This document shows, in pieces, positions 27,501 through 59,871 of a stretch of DNA of 64,000 bases; positions within the stretch are counted from its first letter, which is position 1; each line of letters starts with the position of its first letter. The DNA comes from Blastocystis sp. Blastoise (taxonomy: Eukaryota > Sar > Bigyra > Opalinata > Blastocystidae). The position numbers and the translations under genes are program-made. The stretch lies in NCBI GenBank assembly GCA_039096225.1, contig JBBPEB010000006.1:1172501-1236500 (forward strand). The letters run 5' to 3'. The notes beneath the pieces were generated by a model. That model was given only the letters and a program-made list of their open reading frames with translations. It searched no databases and was not told where the DNA came from.

Positions 27501-27979
27501 TAATTCATGCTATAACGATCTAAAAAAACATCATTAGCATATAAATCGAACCAACTAGGATAATCAAGTTCTCCCCATCCAGTTCCAGTACTATAAATAA
27601 ATATTATTATATCATTTTTATATTTAATCACAAAATATATATTCAGATAAATAAATAAGAAAAAATATATTTATATACTAGTCTTTCATGATAATTGTAT
27701 GAAGAACTGGTTTAGCACAGAATTGAAATACATAGTCTTTGTAAATATCTTCTGATTTACCTTGAAGTGAAAACACAATAGGTGAATCAGGTTGATTTCC
27801 TTCACGAATTTCTAAATATTCATCTTTTGAAAAATATGTATAATGTCTTTTCAATGTAATCTCTTGTTCATCTAACTGACAATGAGAAGCATAACCTATG
27901 ATATGAATTCTTATTTAAAAAGTAAATATCTAATACCTATCCCAAGAAAGATGAAACACAGAGCAATAAATCTTTTCAT
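21537..27979 (-). CDS. Large type I membrane protein, He_PIG / galactose-binding-like / Cys-rich modules
   Basis: The start at 27979 gives MKRFIALCFIFLGIG, a signal peptide split by a small intron before YASHCQLDEQ. About ten exons follow, ending in one long exon (about 25200-21537). Galactose-binding-like units recur: LYINGHEIFRYKM, VYINDIEYYRY and VFINGIELFKYNY. 'Gly-x-Gly-Trp' units (FKLYDSEGNGWNIGG; IDTNKYGWENDG) and He_PIG-like repeats (FPAGITIDSNNGHISGFP; LPDSLTFDTSSGNIRG) also occur. A discoidin-like region (SWKIEGSNNNIEY) is followed by a Cys-rich module (CPENHGYSGG ... CDSYYTGHIQSLC). One membrane helix (ISVILIIFAVIIL) lies before a basic tail ending MTKPMIQ. A His/Pro/Ser-rich insert (about 22890-23110) sits inside one galactose-binding-like unit. 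Probably a surface adhesin or receptor. Confidence 0.8.
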
Positions 27980-28463
27980 ATTTATCATTAGTATATAATG
28001 AATATTAATAAAAAAGTAAATGTGTTTAGAGAGAAAAATGGGGAATGTGCTTAGCCTAAATATTCGTTGCGAAAAAGAAACTTTGTTTTAGTGTCTTTTC
28101 TCTTTTCCATGTTAGGATGTTTCTTTTTTTCATATATATATATAGAAGTCAACCCTATTAAAAAAAATATTCATAGGGATTTATATCAAAATAGTGAATT
28201 GAGAACAAATAATCGTGATTTTACTATACTTTCGAGTTGAATTGAAAGACAAAACGACTATTATTCTACAGAAATCGAAGAGAACAAATGAAGAAGAGCT
28301 TTCTTTTCTGAATGACTATATTCATAAATATAATAGAAAAATGTCACATTCTTTGATTATTTTTACGGGAATATAAATTAAGCCAAGAATTAGGCGGGTT
28401 GAACTCTATGGTATTTTTTACAAATTTTTTCGTAGCCTTTTTTTTTTCTTATTATTTCATAAT
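27980..28463. promoter_or_regulatory. Divergent promoter region, surface protein and SNF2 ATPase
   Basis: 484 bases between opposite start codons (27979 on -, 28464 on +). It is less AT-repetitive than introns and has no convincing ORF. Both genes' promoters must lie here, but I cannot name a motif. Confidence 0.45.
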
Positions 28464-35722
<7,259 letters not shown>

Positions 35723-36673
35723 TATATATATATATATTATTTCATTAAAAAAATTATTTTTTGTTTTCAATTTTGTTATATTTTATTTTTCAATTTTTTT
35801 ATGTATATATAAATATTATTATTTATTTGTGTTGTTCTTGATATTTGTTTCTTTTTTGGTATATATATATAAATATATATTATATATATAATTTTAATTT
35901 TAGAAATAGTTACTTTATAACTTTTATTGGTGAGTTATAAATTTATATAGTTCTTTCTTGTTCTATTTGTATGTGTTCAAATATATATTTTTTCTTCTTT
36001 TTTCATTCTTGATAGTTTTATTTAATAATTATATATATATGCATTGTACTATTGTTTTGTCCATATATTTTATATTTAAAAAAAAATTATTTTTTTAAAC
36101 AAAATTTTTTTATGAAAAAAATCTTTAAAAAATCAAATATTATTCTAATTTTTTTATAATTATTTATTAAAAAAATATTTTTATATTCAATATAATATTT
36201 AGAACACTTCTCTAATGATTCTATCTTCCCTTTTAAAGAGTTAGTGAATAATTGATCACTGATCACTTGAATATATTACATGATTTCATCTTCATTATTG
36301 CTATCTAAGTCTGTGAGAATAAGACAGTATATTTTTATTCCATTGTATTCAATTATGTACTCATAATTGTATACCAAACTCAAAAAATAACAATTAATTT
36401 AAAACCGAATCACTAACACATTGAACACCTGAATATTCTTAATTCTCCAAACATAGAATACTTTAGATAGAAATAATAACAAAAAAATATAATTATAACA
36501 ATTTCCAGTGCTATTCAGTAAGTGCTGAAATAATCTAAAAAAACAACATGTCGGTTTTTGCAGGCAATTGCCCTCAAAAACACAATTAATCATAAATGAC
36601 TGGTTATCAAGGGGTTAATGATTATGATTTTTTTAAACATTTTGTAATTTAAATTTTATTCCTTTTTATCGAC
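35723..36673. other. Intergenic region upstream of the third surface-protein gene
   Basis: 951 bases of T-rich then mixed sequence. It should hold the 3' UTR of the SNF2 gene and the promoter of the gene starting at 36674. A small minus-strand open frame near 36399-36593 has no recognisable features and is probably chance. Confidence 0.55.
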
Positions 36674-38684
36674 ATGAAGTGTTCTTTTTTAATCTTCATT
36701 AGCTTGATAACTGCGGGTATTTTGCTTAAGAATAATAATCTATATATTGCATAGTAATTTCTCAGACAATAGCCTGTGATTCTAGCAGTGCTTTATTACA
36801 ACTCAATGAACCTATGAATCCTATTTCATGTACTGTGACTACGGGATTGACTGTTACAATGTATCCTGAATTACCATCGGGTCTTTATTTTGAAAATAAT
36901 AAGATTCAAGGAACTCCTCTTGAACCTTATCCTCGAACAATACATTATGTCACTTCTAGAATCACTAGTACAGCCATTGAAATTGGTGTATATGGAAAAC
37001 CTACTACAATCACATATGGTTTTGAACAAGTTCGTCTTATGAAAGGTCTAACTTTTGAACCTCTTATTCCTGTATCCAATACGATTCTTACTGAGTATGT
37101 TTTTGTAGTCTATTTTATTCAAAATTCATAAACAATGTCAATTTTCATCATATAAATAATATTTGTTTTGAATTTGTATAGATATGTAATTGATCCAGTT
37201 CTTCCATCTGGTATGCTATTCAATAGTACTACAGGCATTATTTCTGGTGTTGTTCCTTTAAATAAAAGTGGATCAACAACCTATATAATTAGAGGTACAA
37301 ATCAATTAGGAACAGTTGAAACTTCTATTAAGATCTTCTATATTAGTATGTTCTATAAATTCAATATTTATGCTGTTTTTTGTAATAAATATTTTATTAT
37401 ATTATATAATTTTATTTAAAAAATAATTTATTTAATTCTATATATATAAATAGGTCAAACAAAAGTATATTCAGGTATAACAGGCTGTTATTTAGCTTAT
37501 AATACAGATTGTTTTAATGAAGAAATTCCTTTCTATGCTACTCAATCTTATGATATATGTCGAACTGAATTATCGCTGAATTTTACTGATAATTATGTAG
37601 CCGGTTCAGGAGGTCATTCGTGGAATGGACTCAATGATAAGTATTATATATATATATATTATTATGATTGTATAAAATAGATAAATATTTTTTATTTTTT
37701 TATTTATTATGATTATATATAGTAGATAATATTTATTATTTTTTTTTAAATTTATATTTTATTTGTTATGATTATATATAGTAGATAAATCTATAAATAT
37801 ATAAATATATATATAGATTTAATGATTATTTTACAGCTACATTTAATGGATATTTGGATATTCCTTCTTCTTCTGTTTATACTTTCTATTTAAGTAATGA
37901 TGCAGGTGCACAAGTATATATAGATAATGAGATTGTTATTGATCATGATGGATGCACTAATAAGAATGATATTATTACCAAAGATATTAACTTAAATCAA
38001 GGTATGTATTTATTATTTATTATTATATATTGTTATAGTTATTATTATAGTGATTATTAACTATTTTTTCTGTTGTTATAGTTATTATTAACTATTTATC
38101 TGTTGTTATAGTTATTATTAACTATTTTATCTATTGCTATAATAATTATTTTTAACTATTTTATCTATTCTTCTTCTTCTTATTATTATTATTATTATAC
38201 TTATATATAGGTCTTCATTATCTTCGTATATTATATTCTGAAAAAGATACTTTAGCTGCTCTTTCTCTCTCTATTTCTTCTTCTTCTCTTCCTCAACAAA
38301 TAGTATCTTCATCTCTCTTATATCAAGGTATATTAAGAAAAAATCAATATAAATAACTTTTATATATGATTATTATCTATTAATATTAATTCTTATATTA
38401 TTCTACTATTAAATATATTTTTTTATTATTCTTAATATTCATATAACTATAACTATAACTATAACTATATATATATATAGGTTCTTATCCCCCTTCTTTC
38501 CTTGTTTATCCCTCTATTTCTGGTCTTATTCATTCTCCTATTGTTAAAGCTACACCTACTTCCAGGGGAATTATCACTAGTTACTCTGTCTATCCCAATC
38601 TCCCCGCGGGAATCACTATTGATGAAACAACAGGTGAAATCTATGGTACACCTTCTGTATGTTATATATATATATAACTATATA

Positions 38685-38719
<35 letters not shown>

Positions 38720-38879
38720 AGTTATTAATGGTATTTATACGATTACTGCCGTTGGACCTTTTGGCACGTGCAAAGCATCTGTTTCCATTCTTATTGGTAA
38801 TACTCCTGAACCTGGCTTAAAAGCTGAATATAATCAAATAATCACTACTATGTATGCGTGCTATCTTACTTCATTTAAT

Positions 38880-38921
<42 letters not shown>

Positions 38922-39385
38922 GCTTATTATTAATATATATATATTATAATTTATTGTTTATTATATATGTATATATATAGGAATGTTACAACAAGATATA
39001 ATTCGAATTGATCAAAATCTGAATCATGAACCAGAAAATAGGTATATATATATATATATATATGTATTATTATTATTCTTATTATTATTATATATATATA
39101 TTAGTTTAACTGTATGGGAAGGATTACCTCCAAGTTATTATCAATATTTCTACTCTATATATACTGGTTATATATACCTTAATATACCTGGTGCTTGGAA
39201 GATTAAAGCTAAAGTATATATATATATATATAATAATAAACATATTTAATATTAATAATAATATATATAAATATATATATAGTCTTCTGATGGTTCTAGA
39301 ATCTATATAGAGAATCGAATGGTATATAATAATTGGCGATGTGGTCAATTTGATGAGAGTACACCCGGTACTATATATATTGCTG

Positions 39386-39463
<78 letters not shown>

Positions 39464-40545
39464 TTTATTTATTTTATTTATTTTATTTATATTATTTATT
39501 TTATTTTTATTAACCATATATATATAGATTACTTACCGATTCGAATAGAGTATTTTGCTATATTAGGGACACATGGTTTATCTTTATATATATCCTCTCC
39601 TTCTGATTCTACATATAATTTATTAACTGAAGTTAATTTATTCCATGCTCCTACAGAAACATTTACATATATATATACTAAGGCATTATATTATAAAGAT
39701 ACTACAATTACCGCGAATACACCCATCTTCTTTGTCCAAAAACCTCAAAATAATCATGATTATATCTATTCTATTACTCCTACTCTTCCTGATGGCTTAG
39801 ATATAGATGTAAATACAGGTAAAATATCTGGTACTCCTTCGGTATTATCTGGATTATTAAAATATACGGTTATTTGCAAAGATCTTACGGATAATTCAAT
39901 TATTTCCACGGTTATCTCTATTCGAATCATATGTATTTTTATCTATTAAGCTATTTATAATATTAATTATTATATATATATATTTGATTTCATTATTTAT
40001 TATTATTATTGTTATTATTATTATATTGTTATATTTATAGCTGTTATTCCTCCTTCTAATCTTGTATATAAACAAGGAACAGTTATAGCTACTGATATTA
40101 TTTATTCTTATTATGTTACTATATCTACAAGTTTAAGATTGAAACCTACTCTCACGGGAACTGCTAGTTATTACACTATATCTCCTGATCTCCCCACGGG
40201 AATCACGATAAGTGAAACAAGTGGCCAAATCTTAGGTAAACCAACCAAAAGCATTGAACGTACTCAGTATGTAGAGATATTATTATTATACTTATAATAA
40301 TAATAATAATAATAATAATTATTATTATACTTATTATGTTTTATTATTATTACTAATATACAATCACATATATATATTCTACTATATCTAATTCCCGTGA
40401 TTATTTCTAGATATACAGTAACAGTTCATAATGCAGGAGGTATAGCTACTTATTCTTTCTATTTAACTGTTCCCTCCTGTATATATAATTCATATATAAA
40501 TCTTCAATTAACTAAAGGAACCATGTTCTATGAATTATATGATCA

Positions 40546-40595
<50 letters not shown>

Positions 40596-42202
40596 ATTAT
40601 TATTATATTTATAAGTAATAACATTTTTCTTATATAACTTGAATATATTTCTTAAATTATTATAAATATATATAAAAATATTAAATATATATATAGACAA
40701 GATAATTTACTTATATATCAAAATACAACAGCTGTTTCAACATTAGGTGTCGGAGTGTGCGTCAATTTAACGGATATTAACGCACTTAATATCAAAATTG
40801 GATGTCGTTCTACGTATATATATATATATATATATAATTATATAATTATATATATATAATTATATAGAACAGGTTGTGCTATAACAATTGGTAGAGAAGA
40901 TGGATATATATATACAACAATACCCTCAATTCCCGCGGGATCAACGTCTGTTCCTTCATGGAATACTTATCCTATATCTCTTCAATTATTACCACCTACT
41001 GCTATAACTTTATCACGTGATTCTATTGTGGCATTTATTAAAACCCCTCTTCCTGCCGTTACAATTGCCGTTACAGGTCAGTACAACTCCATTATAATTA
41101 CTCCTTCTCTTCCTGCAACTATGGCTTATAACCACGAAGATCACACTATTTCTGGAGAATTCTGGGTTGCAGATGTATATGAATATACAATTACCGCCAA
41201 AAATGACGCGGGAGAAACTTCAACTACTTTAACATTTACAATTCAAGATTGTGCATCTCCAAAGCAATTATTTATATTAACGAAAAAGACATTAGCCAGT
41301 GGAAATGAAGAGAGTTTCTCTATTTATAGCACACCAGCCAATCAAATGCTTTATACAAGTCCCTCGTACGGAGACGATTCTATTTATAGTGACAGCATAT
41401 GCGTCATTCCTACAGATATGATTGTGAAAATGAAAGATGTGTATATATATATATTTTTAAATTTTCTTAATACTTTACTATTTCTGAAATAATCTGAATA
41501 TTTTTTCAGTCAAGGGAATGGTTGGGCTGATGGCGCTTATTTAACGGTTAAAGATAGCGGTGGTATTCTTTATTATTGTATATATATATATATATATAGA
41601 TATATATATATATATATTTTTTTTTCTTTTTTAAATATATATAATGTATATATATAAAGATGGTCAAATGCCGACGATGTCTGCGTCATCGACGAGTGTT
41701 TCGTCATTCGACGTGTTTATTGACGTCGTTTATGATATCGATGATAGTAATACTTGGAATATATGGAATTCTAAAGAAGATCCTGTAGCTAATTGGAATA
41801 TTATGAATTTAGACACAAATAATGATTGGGAACACAAAAACACAAATTGGGGAATATTTGCATCAACTACTATTTATTTACAAATGAAATTTGATGTATA
41901 TATATATATAGGATAATTTTACTTTTTTGTGAATTTAAATATATTTCTTAAAAGAATTTAATAGTTTATATAATAATAAATTAAATATAATAATAATAAT
42001 AATAAACATAATAATATATATATATAGTTATCTAATATAAATCGTTATCCTCTCTTTGAAATGAATTTCTTAATAAAAGAAGGTGTTATTATATATATGA
42101 ATGGAGAGAGAGTATATACAGAAAATATGCCTGCTACTACTACTATTACTTCTTCTACTCTTGCTACTAATACTTATCAAAACTATATTGAACGAAAGTA
42201 TA

Positions 42203-42244
<42 letters not shown>

Positions 42245-44179
42245 ATATATATATACTCTATAAAATAATAAATATCGAATATTAATAATAATAATAATAT
42301 ATAGAGTCAGTATAAGTGGTAGTTATTTAAAAGAAGGTGTTAATTATTTAGCTATAGAAATACATCAATCGACGTTAACTAATAAGAACAATCAATTACG
42401 GTTTACAATGAAAGCACAAGTCGTTACGGGCGTTACAATGCAGCAGGGGGTCCTTGGAACACAATGCGTGAAACGTACAATTAATGGTATCATAACAGAT
42501 AGTGAAAGCTATAATATGGTATATATATTTATAGCTATATATTTATAATTATATATTTATAATTATATATTTATAATTATATATTTATAATTATTAATAA
42601 TAATAATATATCAATTATAGCAATATTATGATGCAGAAAGAGCATTCGATGGAATTTATAATACCACGTGGCTTGAAACGGTTCGTAACGGATATATTCA
42701 GTTCCAGTTCCCTTATGGTCAACGAGAATATATTAATAAAGTTAGACTTTATATTAATCCAAATAACCGCGGGAATGCTCCTGTTAGTTTTAAGCTTTAT
42801 GGTATAAATGATATATATATAACTGAATTATTATCTGTGAATGATAATAATTTATGGAATGAAGAGAATAAGGAGAAGAATTATATAGAATATGATCTAA
42901 TTGAGTCTATGAATACCTATAATGCATATAAATTAACTATTGATGGTATATATAATAATAATTATTATTATTATCTAAGATATTATTATTATATATTTAT
43001 TATTATATTTATTATTATATTTATTATTATATTTATTATTATATTTTATTATTATGTTTTATTCTACTTATTTATACTTATTATAATACATACAATTCTC
43101 TATATATATATCTATATAAAGGAGTGAATGGTGGTGATGCGATTGAACTGAGTGAAATTGAGTATTACACGTGCCAAAGAACATTCTGTTCTTCTATTGA
43201 TAATTATCCTTCTGTATATAGTAATGAATATAGTACAAAAGAATGTAGTAGTGATCCAAATGATTTAATCGTGGGAGATAAGAAAAGACAGTGTGGAGAA
43301 GGATTATTCCCGCAATTCTTACAAGAAGAATCAAATTGCTATGAAGCTAGTTCTTCTGCTCAGCAATATTCCTTTTATCTTCATTATATCTTTAATAATA
43401 TGGATATCACTTCTGTTGATGATAATACACTCCAAGAAGCTATGAATAAAGCTATTAATACTTGTGCTCAACGATTTACTATTAATAATATTCAATTATT
43501 CAGTAAAAATATCTATCCTAATAAGAAAGTATATTTATATCTATTATTTATGTGTAATTATAAGTATTCACAATTTTATATGATATAAAAAATATTTATA
43601 TTTACTATTAATAAATATATATATAATAGTATTAATAATATATAAATAATATTATAAATATTTATATTTACCATTAATAAATATTCTATTTATCAATAAA
43701 AATATATATAGTATATTCAATCAGGCGTTTGGGTTGTTATTGAAACACCAAAAGAATCCGGTACAACAGCAATTAACTACTTCCAACAAGTCACGTGCTT
43801 GAAGACACAATTAAATGCTTATAATAATAAAATATTTACAAGTGATATGACCCTTTCTATAGGTAAGAGTATATATACTTATAATAGTAATATGTCTATT
43901 ACTACTATTCTTATTATTATTGCTGTTTTCATTATAATCGTGGTCATTGTCGCTCTTTGTGTATTTTGTGCCAAGAAGAGCGCAAACATCAAGAAAAACT
44001 CACAACATTCTGGGTATATATATATATATATATAACTTAAATTAGTATGAATAATAATAATATATATATGTATATATATATAAGTTAAATTAGTATAAGT
44101 TTTATATATATAATATATAATTAATATATATATAGATCTACCAAAATATAAGATATATCCAAAAAAAATAATAATATAA
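36674..44179 (+). CDS. Large type I membrane protein with He_PIG, PA14-like and discoidin-like modules
   Basis: The start at 36674 reads MKCSFLIFISLITAG. A 37-bp intron follows, then ISQTIACDSSS, so a signal peptide is clear. Extracellular modules in order: He_PIG-like repeats (LPSGLYFENNKIQGTP; LPSGMLFNSTTGIISG); a PA14-like unit (FNGYLDIPSSSVYTFYLSNDAG, 37845 on); He_PIG (LPAGITIDETTGEIYGTP); a second PA14-like unit (YIYLNIPGAWKIKAKSSDGS); and further He_PIG repeats (LPDGLDIDVNTGKISGTP; LPTGITISETSGQILG). Then come a galactose-binding-like unit (IIYMNGERVYTENMP), a discoidin-like part (AERAFDGIYNTTWLE) and Cys-rich modules. One membrane helix (TTILIIIAVFIIIVVIVAL) precedes KKSANIKKNSQHS. 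The last exon (44136-44179) encodes DLPKYKIYPKKIII. Probably a surface adhesin or receptor. Confidence 0.8.
39391..39459 (+). repeat. (TA)n tract in an intron of the third surface-protein gene
   Basis: Almost 70 bases of pure TA follow a GTATAT donor. As RNA, such a tract could pair with itself along its whole length. Confidence 0.9.
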
Positions 44180-44684
44180 AACTCTCTCTTTATATATATA
44201 TTAAAATATAAATTATTTTAATTTTCTTTGTTCTTGTTCATTTGTTTTTTTCATATTTTTATTTGTTGTTATTAATTTATAGGAATGAAATTATATACTA
44301 GCTATTATAATTTTTCTATGATTATAAATTATTGTTTATATTATTATTTTTAAAGTAGTTTATATATATATATTGTTTTTTATGATTTCGTGGGAATGAA
44401 TTGATATAAATATATAGATTACTAATATATATATGTTTTTTTATATAGTATTTTTAATACTAATTTCTATGTTTTTAATCTTTAAATATAGTTCTCTAAT
44501 TATTTGATATTTTCTTTTTATAAAAAATTATATTTGTTTAAATAATAAATAATATTATTATTGTTTAGTTATTGTATTTATGAATATTTTATTTTTAGTA
44601 GTATATATAATTGTATAATAATATAAAATAATACAAAATAGGAGTTAAAAACGAATTCTTTTCTTTCTATAAAAAAAAAATTGA
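44180..44684. other. Intergenic region between convergent genes
   Basis: About 500 AT-rich bases separating the stop of the surface-protein gene (+) from the stop of the taspase-like gene (-). No gene seen. Confidence 0.6.
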
Positions 44685-44941
44685 TTATTTTTTTGAAATA
44701 TGAAATGATTTTCTTTTTATTTCTTTTTGTTTTAATTTATATTCAGGCATTTGAGACACATACATCTAGAAAAGTATTATATATATATAGATAGTAGTTT
44801 TATTATTTGAATATATACTTCTTGTTTGGTATCCGCTATATATGCATATACAAATGATTGAGAAGTTTGATATATTGATAATATATATTCTATATATATT
44901 ATTATTATTAAGAATATTCATTTTTATATATTGTTTAAATG

Positions 44942-44980
<39 letters not shown>

Positions 44981-45766
44981 TTTATCTGTATTTTCAACTG
45001 AGATTAAGCTCATGTATATAGAAGGAGATGATACAATTAGTGATTTCATTCTATTTCTAATATATACATATATATTATAATAATTAGAATATTCTATATG
45101 TATATACAATAATAGTGTTTCATATGCATAATTTCCTTCTGTAAAACACAAATCACGACATAAAAACGAAGAAAATAATGATTCCCCACTACCTATATAT
45201 ATAATAATAATAATAATATGTATAATAATAATAATATATATAATAAATATATATATATACCACTAATTACACATCCATTCGTTTTGGTACACCAAAAACC
45301 ACTTCCAGGGATTCCCGCCAATCCAACTCTTCCCGGCAATTTCAGCCAATGCCCGCCACTTGAAGATCCAACACATATTCTATTTGATTCGTATATAAAT
45401 AAAGGAAATATATAGAGTATTATATAGAAAAGAAAAAAAAATGAATTTATACATTTATATATATATATAATAATAATAATAATTAAAGATATATCTATAA
45501 CAAGAACCCCAATTGTGTCTGAAACACAATTATTGAATAAGTTCTCTGTTTGTGGAACACAATTGTTAGGGGTAACTATAAAATATAATTATATATATTA
45601 ATGAAAACAAATATATACAAGTATCATTTTTCTTTTGTTCGTCTATATACAATTTTTTATATCTAAAAAGAATAATAAAATAATATCATCTATATATACT
45701 TTTTAAACTGATTAATCTTCTCTTCTGGTATCTATAAAATAATATATATACTATTATATATATAAA

Positions 45767-45808
<42 letters not shown>

Positions 45809-46417
45809 ATCTATAACATCTTTATTATCAATGAATCCAAGTGAAATTGATGTTTCTAAACCATTTGAGCCACTTATATATAAGGGTGGAATCAATATAG
45901 ATTCCTTTGACTAAAATAGAATATAGAATAATAAAATAAACAACAAGAATACATGAAAATAGTTACAGAGAAGATTAAATGGAATTTTAGAAGGTGTCTT
46001 TATATTTGGTATACTTGCAGCAACAGCATATGTTCCTGTGATTCCATCCATAATACTAGCATCACATTCTAAGGTCTGATTCTATATGAAATTAGAATAA
46101 AAATAGTTCAACAATAGTTATTTTGTTTACAAACGATAAGGAGGATCCATATCCAGCATTGACGATTCCATCAGACTCAATTCGAATAAGTATTTCCTTA
46201 ACAATTTCCATTGAACTCAATTTCTACACATAAATTTATAATTTGTCAATTTAGAAAAATAGTTACAGAATTTATATATGATTTGAATTGATTACAAAGA
46301 GAAAATAAGTAATCTTTATATTCTATTGTACTTTAAAATGTTTATTTGTCTTTATATACTTTGTTCATGATCTTGACTTATTTGTCCAGCACCTAAATGA
46401 AAGCAAATAAATGTCAT
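44685..46417 (-). CDS. Taspase-1-like threonine protease (asparaginase-2 family)
   Basis: The spliced reading from 46417 begins MTFICFHLGAGQISQDHEQ, then KYKDYLFSLC. ESDGIVNAGYGSS joins NQTLECDASIMDG, the alpha-subunit signature of this Ntn-hydrolase family. The beta-subunit start reads NNCVSDTIGVLVID, where the Thr after Asp would be the nucleophile freed by self-cleavage. It continues to VGSSSGGHWLKLPGRVGLAG, CVISGSGESLFSSFLCRDLC and, at the end, FVYAYIADTKQEMYVSQMP. The S-G-x-G-E-x-L pattern and the C-terminal strand match Taspase-1 better than plain L-asparaginases. Taspase-1 cuts after Asp in nuclear regulators such as MLL and TFIIA in animals; the substrate here is unknown. One intron (44979-44890) appears to use a GC donor. 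Confidence 0.85.
44890..44979 (-). other. Probable GC-AG intron in the taspase-like gene
   Basis: The exon ends ACAGATAAAG and the intron starts GCATATAT, followed by a long TA tract, ending ATATATAG. Using this GC donor keeps the frame into YILSIYQTSQSFVYAY. The nearby GT alternative puts a stop into the next exon. Confidence 0.65.
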
Positions 46418-46604
46418 TTACGAAATAAAATAAAGTTTATAATAGTATTCTTTTAAGTTAAATAATAATCATGGAGATTCTGTTAAAATCAAAGAATATT
46501 CCAAGAATCCCGTAATAGATTCTTAACCTCTTCTTTTATTCTTAATTTTTTAAAAAATTTGATAGGTTTTTAGATATTTATATTTTTTTGTTTAATAAAC
46601 TGTT

Positions 46605-49254
<2,650 letters not shown>

Positions 49255-50052
49255 ATAATATATATATATATATAGATTTAATAATATTCATTGAATTCTA
49301 TTTGAACTTTTATTTATATTTGATCATTATCTTAATATTCTTTAACAATACTATTTAAGCTTTTGCTTTAATAATAATATATATCTACTTATTTATTTAG
49401 CTATATCTATCATCATTTATATTTCCCTGTTGTTTTTTCCTTCCTAAACATTTTTATGATTTGCTTATTTATTTTAATTAGAAGGTTTTTATTATATAAA
49501 AATGAGTTTTGCTGATTTGTATTATTTGAATTAAATAAGATATATATATATTATTTTCATGTAATATTTGTTAATTTTAAAAAAATAATTTTTATTTAAA
49601 AAAAAACAAATATATTTGAAACATAGAGTTTTTTTATTGATTTAATTATTCTTACACACTTTGGATATACGTATTTATGAAAAATTAATAATAAATATCA
49701 TCAATAATGTCAATAGACACAATTATCACGTTTAAAAATCACCATTTATGTCGTACTCATATGTTTATATCAAATTTCATTACAATTTCATTACAATTTC
49801 ATTACAAGTAATTCACTCTCACTATATATTACAAATTAAACACAAATAAAAAAATTTCTTTTTAAAAAACGAAATATTCATGGGAAAATCGATAGTAATG
49901 TTCAATCCCTGAATTCTACCCTAAATGTGGGAAATTTTAATTTTTATCTATATCTAAATAAATAATAACGATTAAAACTTAAATTATTCTTAATAATTTA
50001 TTTATAAATTAGTTGATCTATATTTGAGAACATAACGTTTACATAGTAGAAT
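49255..50052. other. Intergenic region
   Basis: About 800 AT-rich bases between two + strand genes. It includes a 12-bp repeat (ATTTCATTACAA, three copies, near 49773-49806). The part just before ATG 50053 is less AT-biased and should hold the promoter. No gene seen. Confidence 0.55.
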
Positions 50053-55502
<5,450 letters not shown>

Positions 55503-56123
55503 TATAAACTTTTATTATTATATATATATATATTATTTATTATATCTTATCTGTTTATCTTGTTTCTTATTTGTTTTATATATTATAATATATTCTTTCT
55601 TCTATTGTCACATTATGTCAAGTTATTTTTATTTTACTTTTTATTTTTTTTTTGTTAATTTTTAGATTTTTTTTTTTTTTTTTTTTTTTTGATACATTTA
55701 CAAACATTCTTTATATAATCTTTTCATTTGTTTTTTTCTATTAATATATATATATATATATTAGTAACTTTATTTATTTTATTATATTATGTTTTTGTTT
55801 AACAGAATTTATAACATATAAATGGATAATTAAATCTATATATTAGCATACTTTATTGATTATCCTTATTAATACTTATTTTTCTAGTTTATATGAATAG
55901 TATTTCTTTTATAGAATAGAATGTAAGTGAAAGAGAAGTTTACACTAGTAAAATATGAAATAATAATGCTAACAAAACTAAGACCAAGACAATTAATATA
56001 TATAAACATACAATATAAATACGACAAAACATATATATATAAATAAGAAAACAAAAAAAAAACAATAAATTCTAAGGAGAATAAAACACATAATTATAAG
56101 TATAAATCATCATTTATTCCTGT
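55503..56123. other. Intergenic region between convergent genes
   Basis: About 620 bases between TAA stops. It contains a poly-T run of about 25 bases at 55666-55690 and TA tracts. No gene seen. Confidence 0.6.
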
Positions 56124-59030
<2,907 letters not shown>

Positions 59031-59527
59031 TTATGTGAATAATAATATTAGGATGATTTAATTGATCTATTGAAAAAAAATATTTCTGGTTTTTCAATAA
59101 CAGCGAATCACCGAGGTTTTTCCCGATTGTTCCATTTTCAGAATATATCAGTTCATTTCAGTTATTTCTTTTAATTCTTTATATTTTATTTAATAAATAA
59201 AGGTTTATAGTAATCAAATATTTTTTGTATTGTTATAGTTTTCTTTTTCTGTTTTATTTAAAGAATCAATATATTTAGAAAAATAATTAATTAATTGAAA
59301 AATGTTTTTAAAATAGTTTATATAGAATTATAAAAATTGATTGTTAAAGAATTATTTTATGTAATAGATATTTTCATATATTTTTTTGTTAATAAAAATT
59401 TAAAAAATAATATAAAAAAAAACATAAACAATAAATAATAATGAATAAATTATATATATAAATTATTAATTAAAAAAAAAATCAATTTAAAATGAGAATG
59501 AAAAGAAATAGGATAGTGATTATAGCT

Positions 59528-59834
59528 TTAAAGTGGATTCAATTGATTTGAATTCACTTGGATTTTCATCGATAGAGTAATAGGTTTAATTGTATTTATA
59601 TTCACTTCTCGCATCACTTGCTTATATATAGTTGATAATACAGATTGTAAGATCCGTTTGTGATGTTTATTTGTTATAATAAAATTGAAATTGGCATGTA
59701 TAGAATCTTCTTTTTCTTCATATATATCATTAACTATTTGAATACGATAAGGAAGTTCCTATGATTTATATATATTATATATTATTATATATATTACCTT
59801 ATGTAATAACAAAAACACTTTTTCTCGTACTATC

Positions 59835-59871
<37 letters not shown>

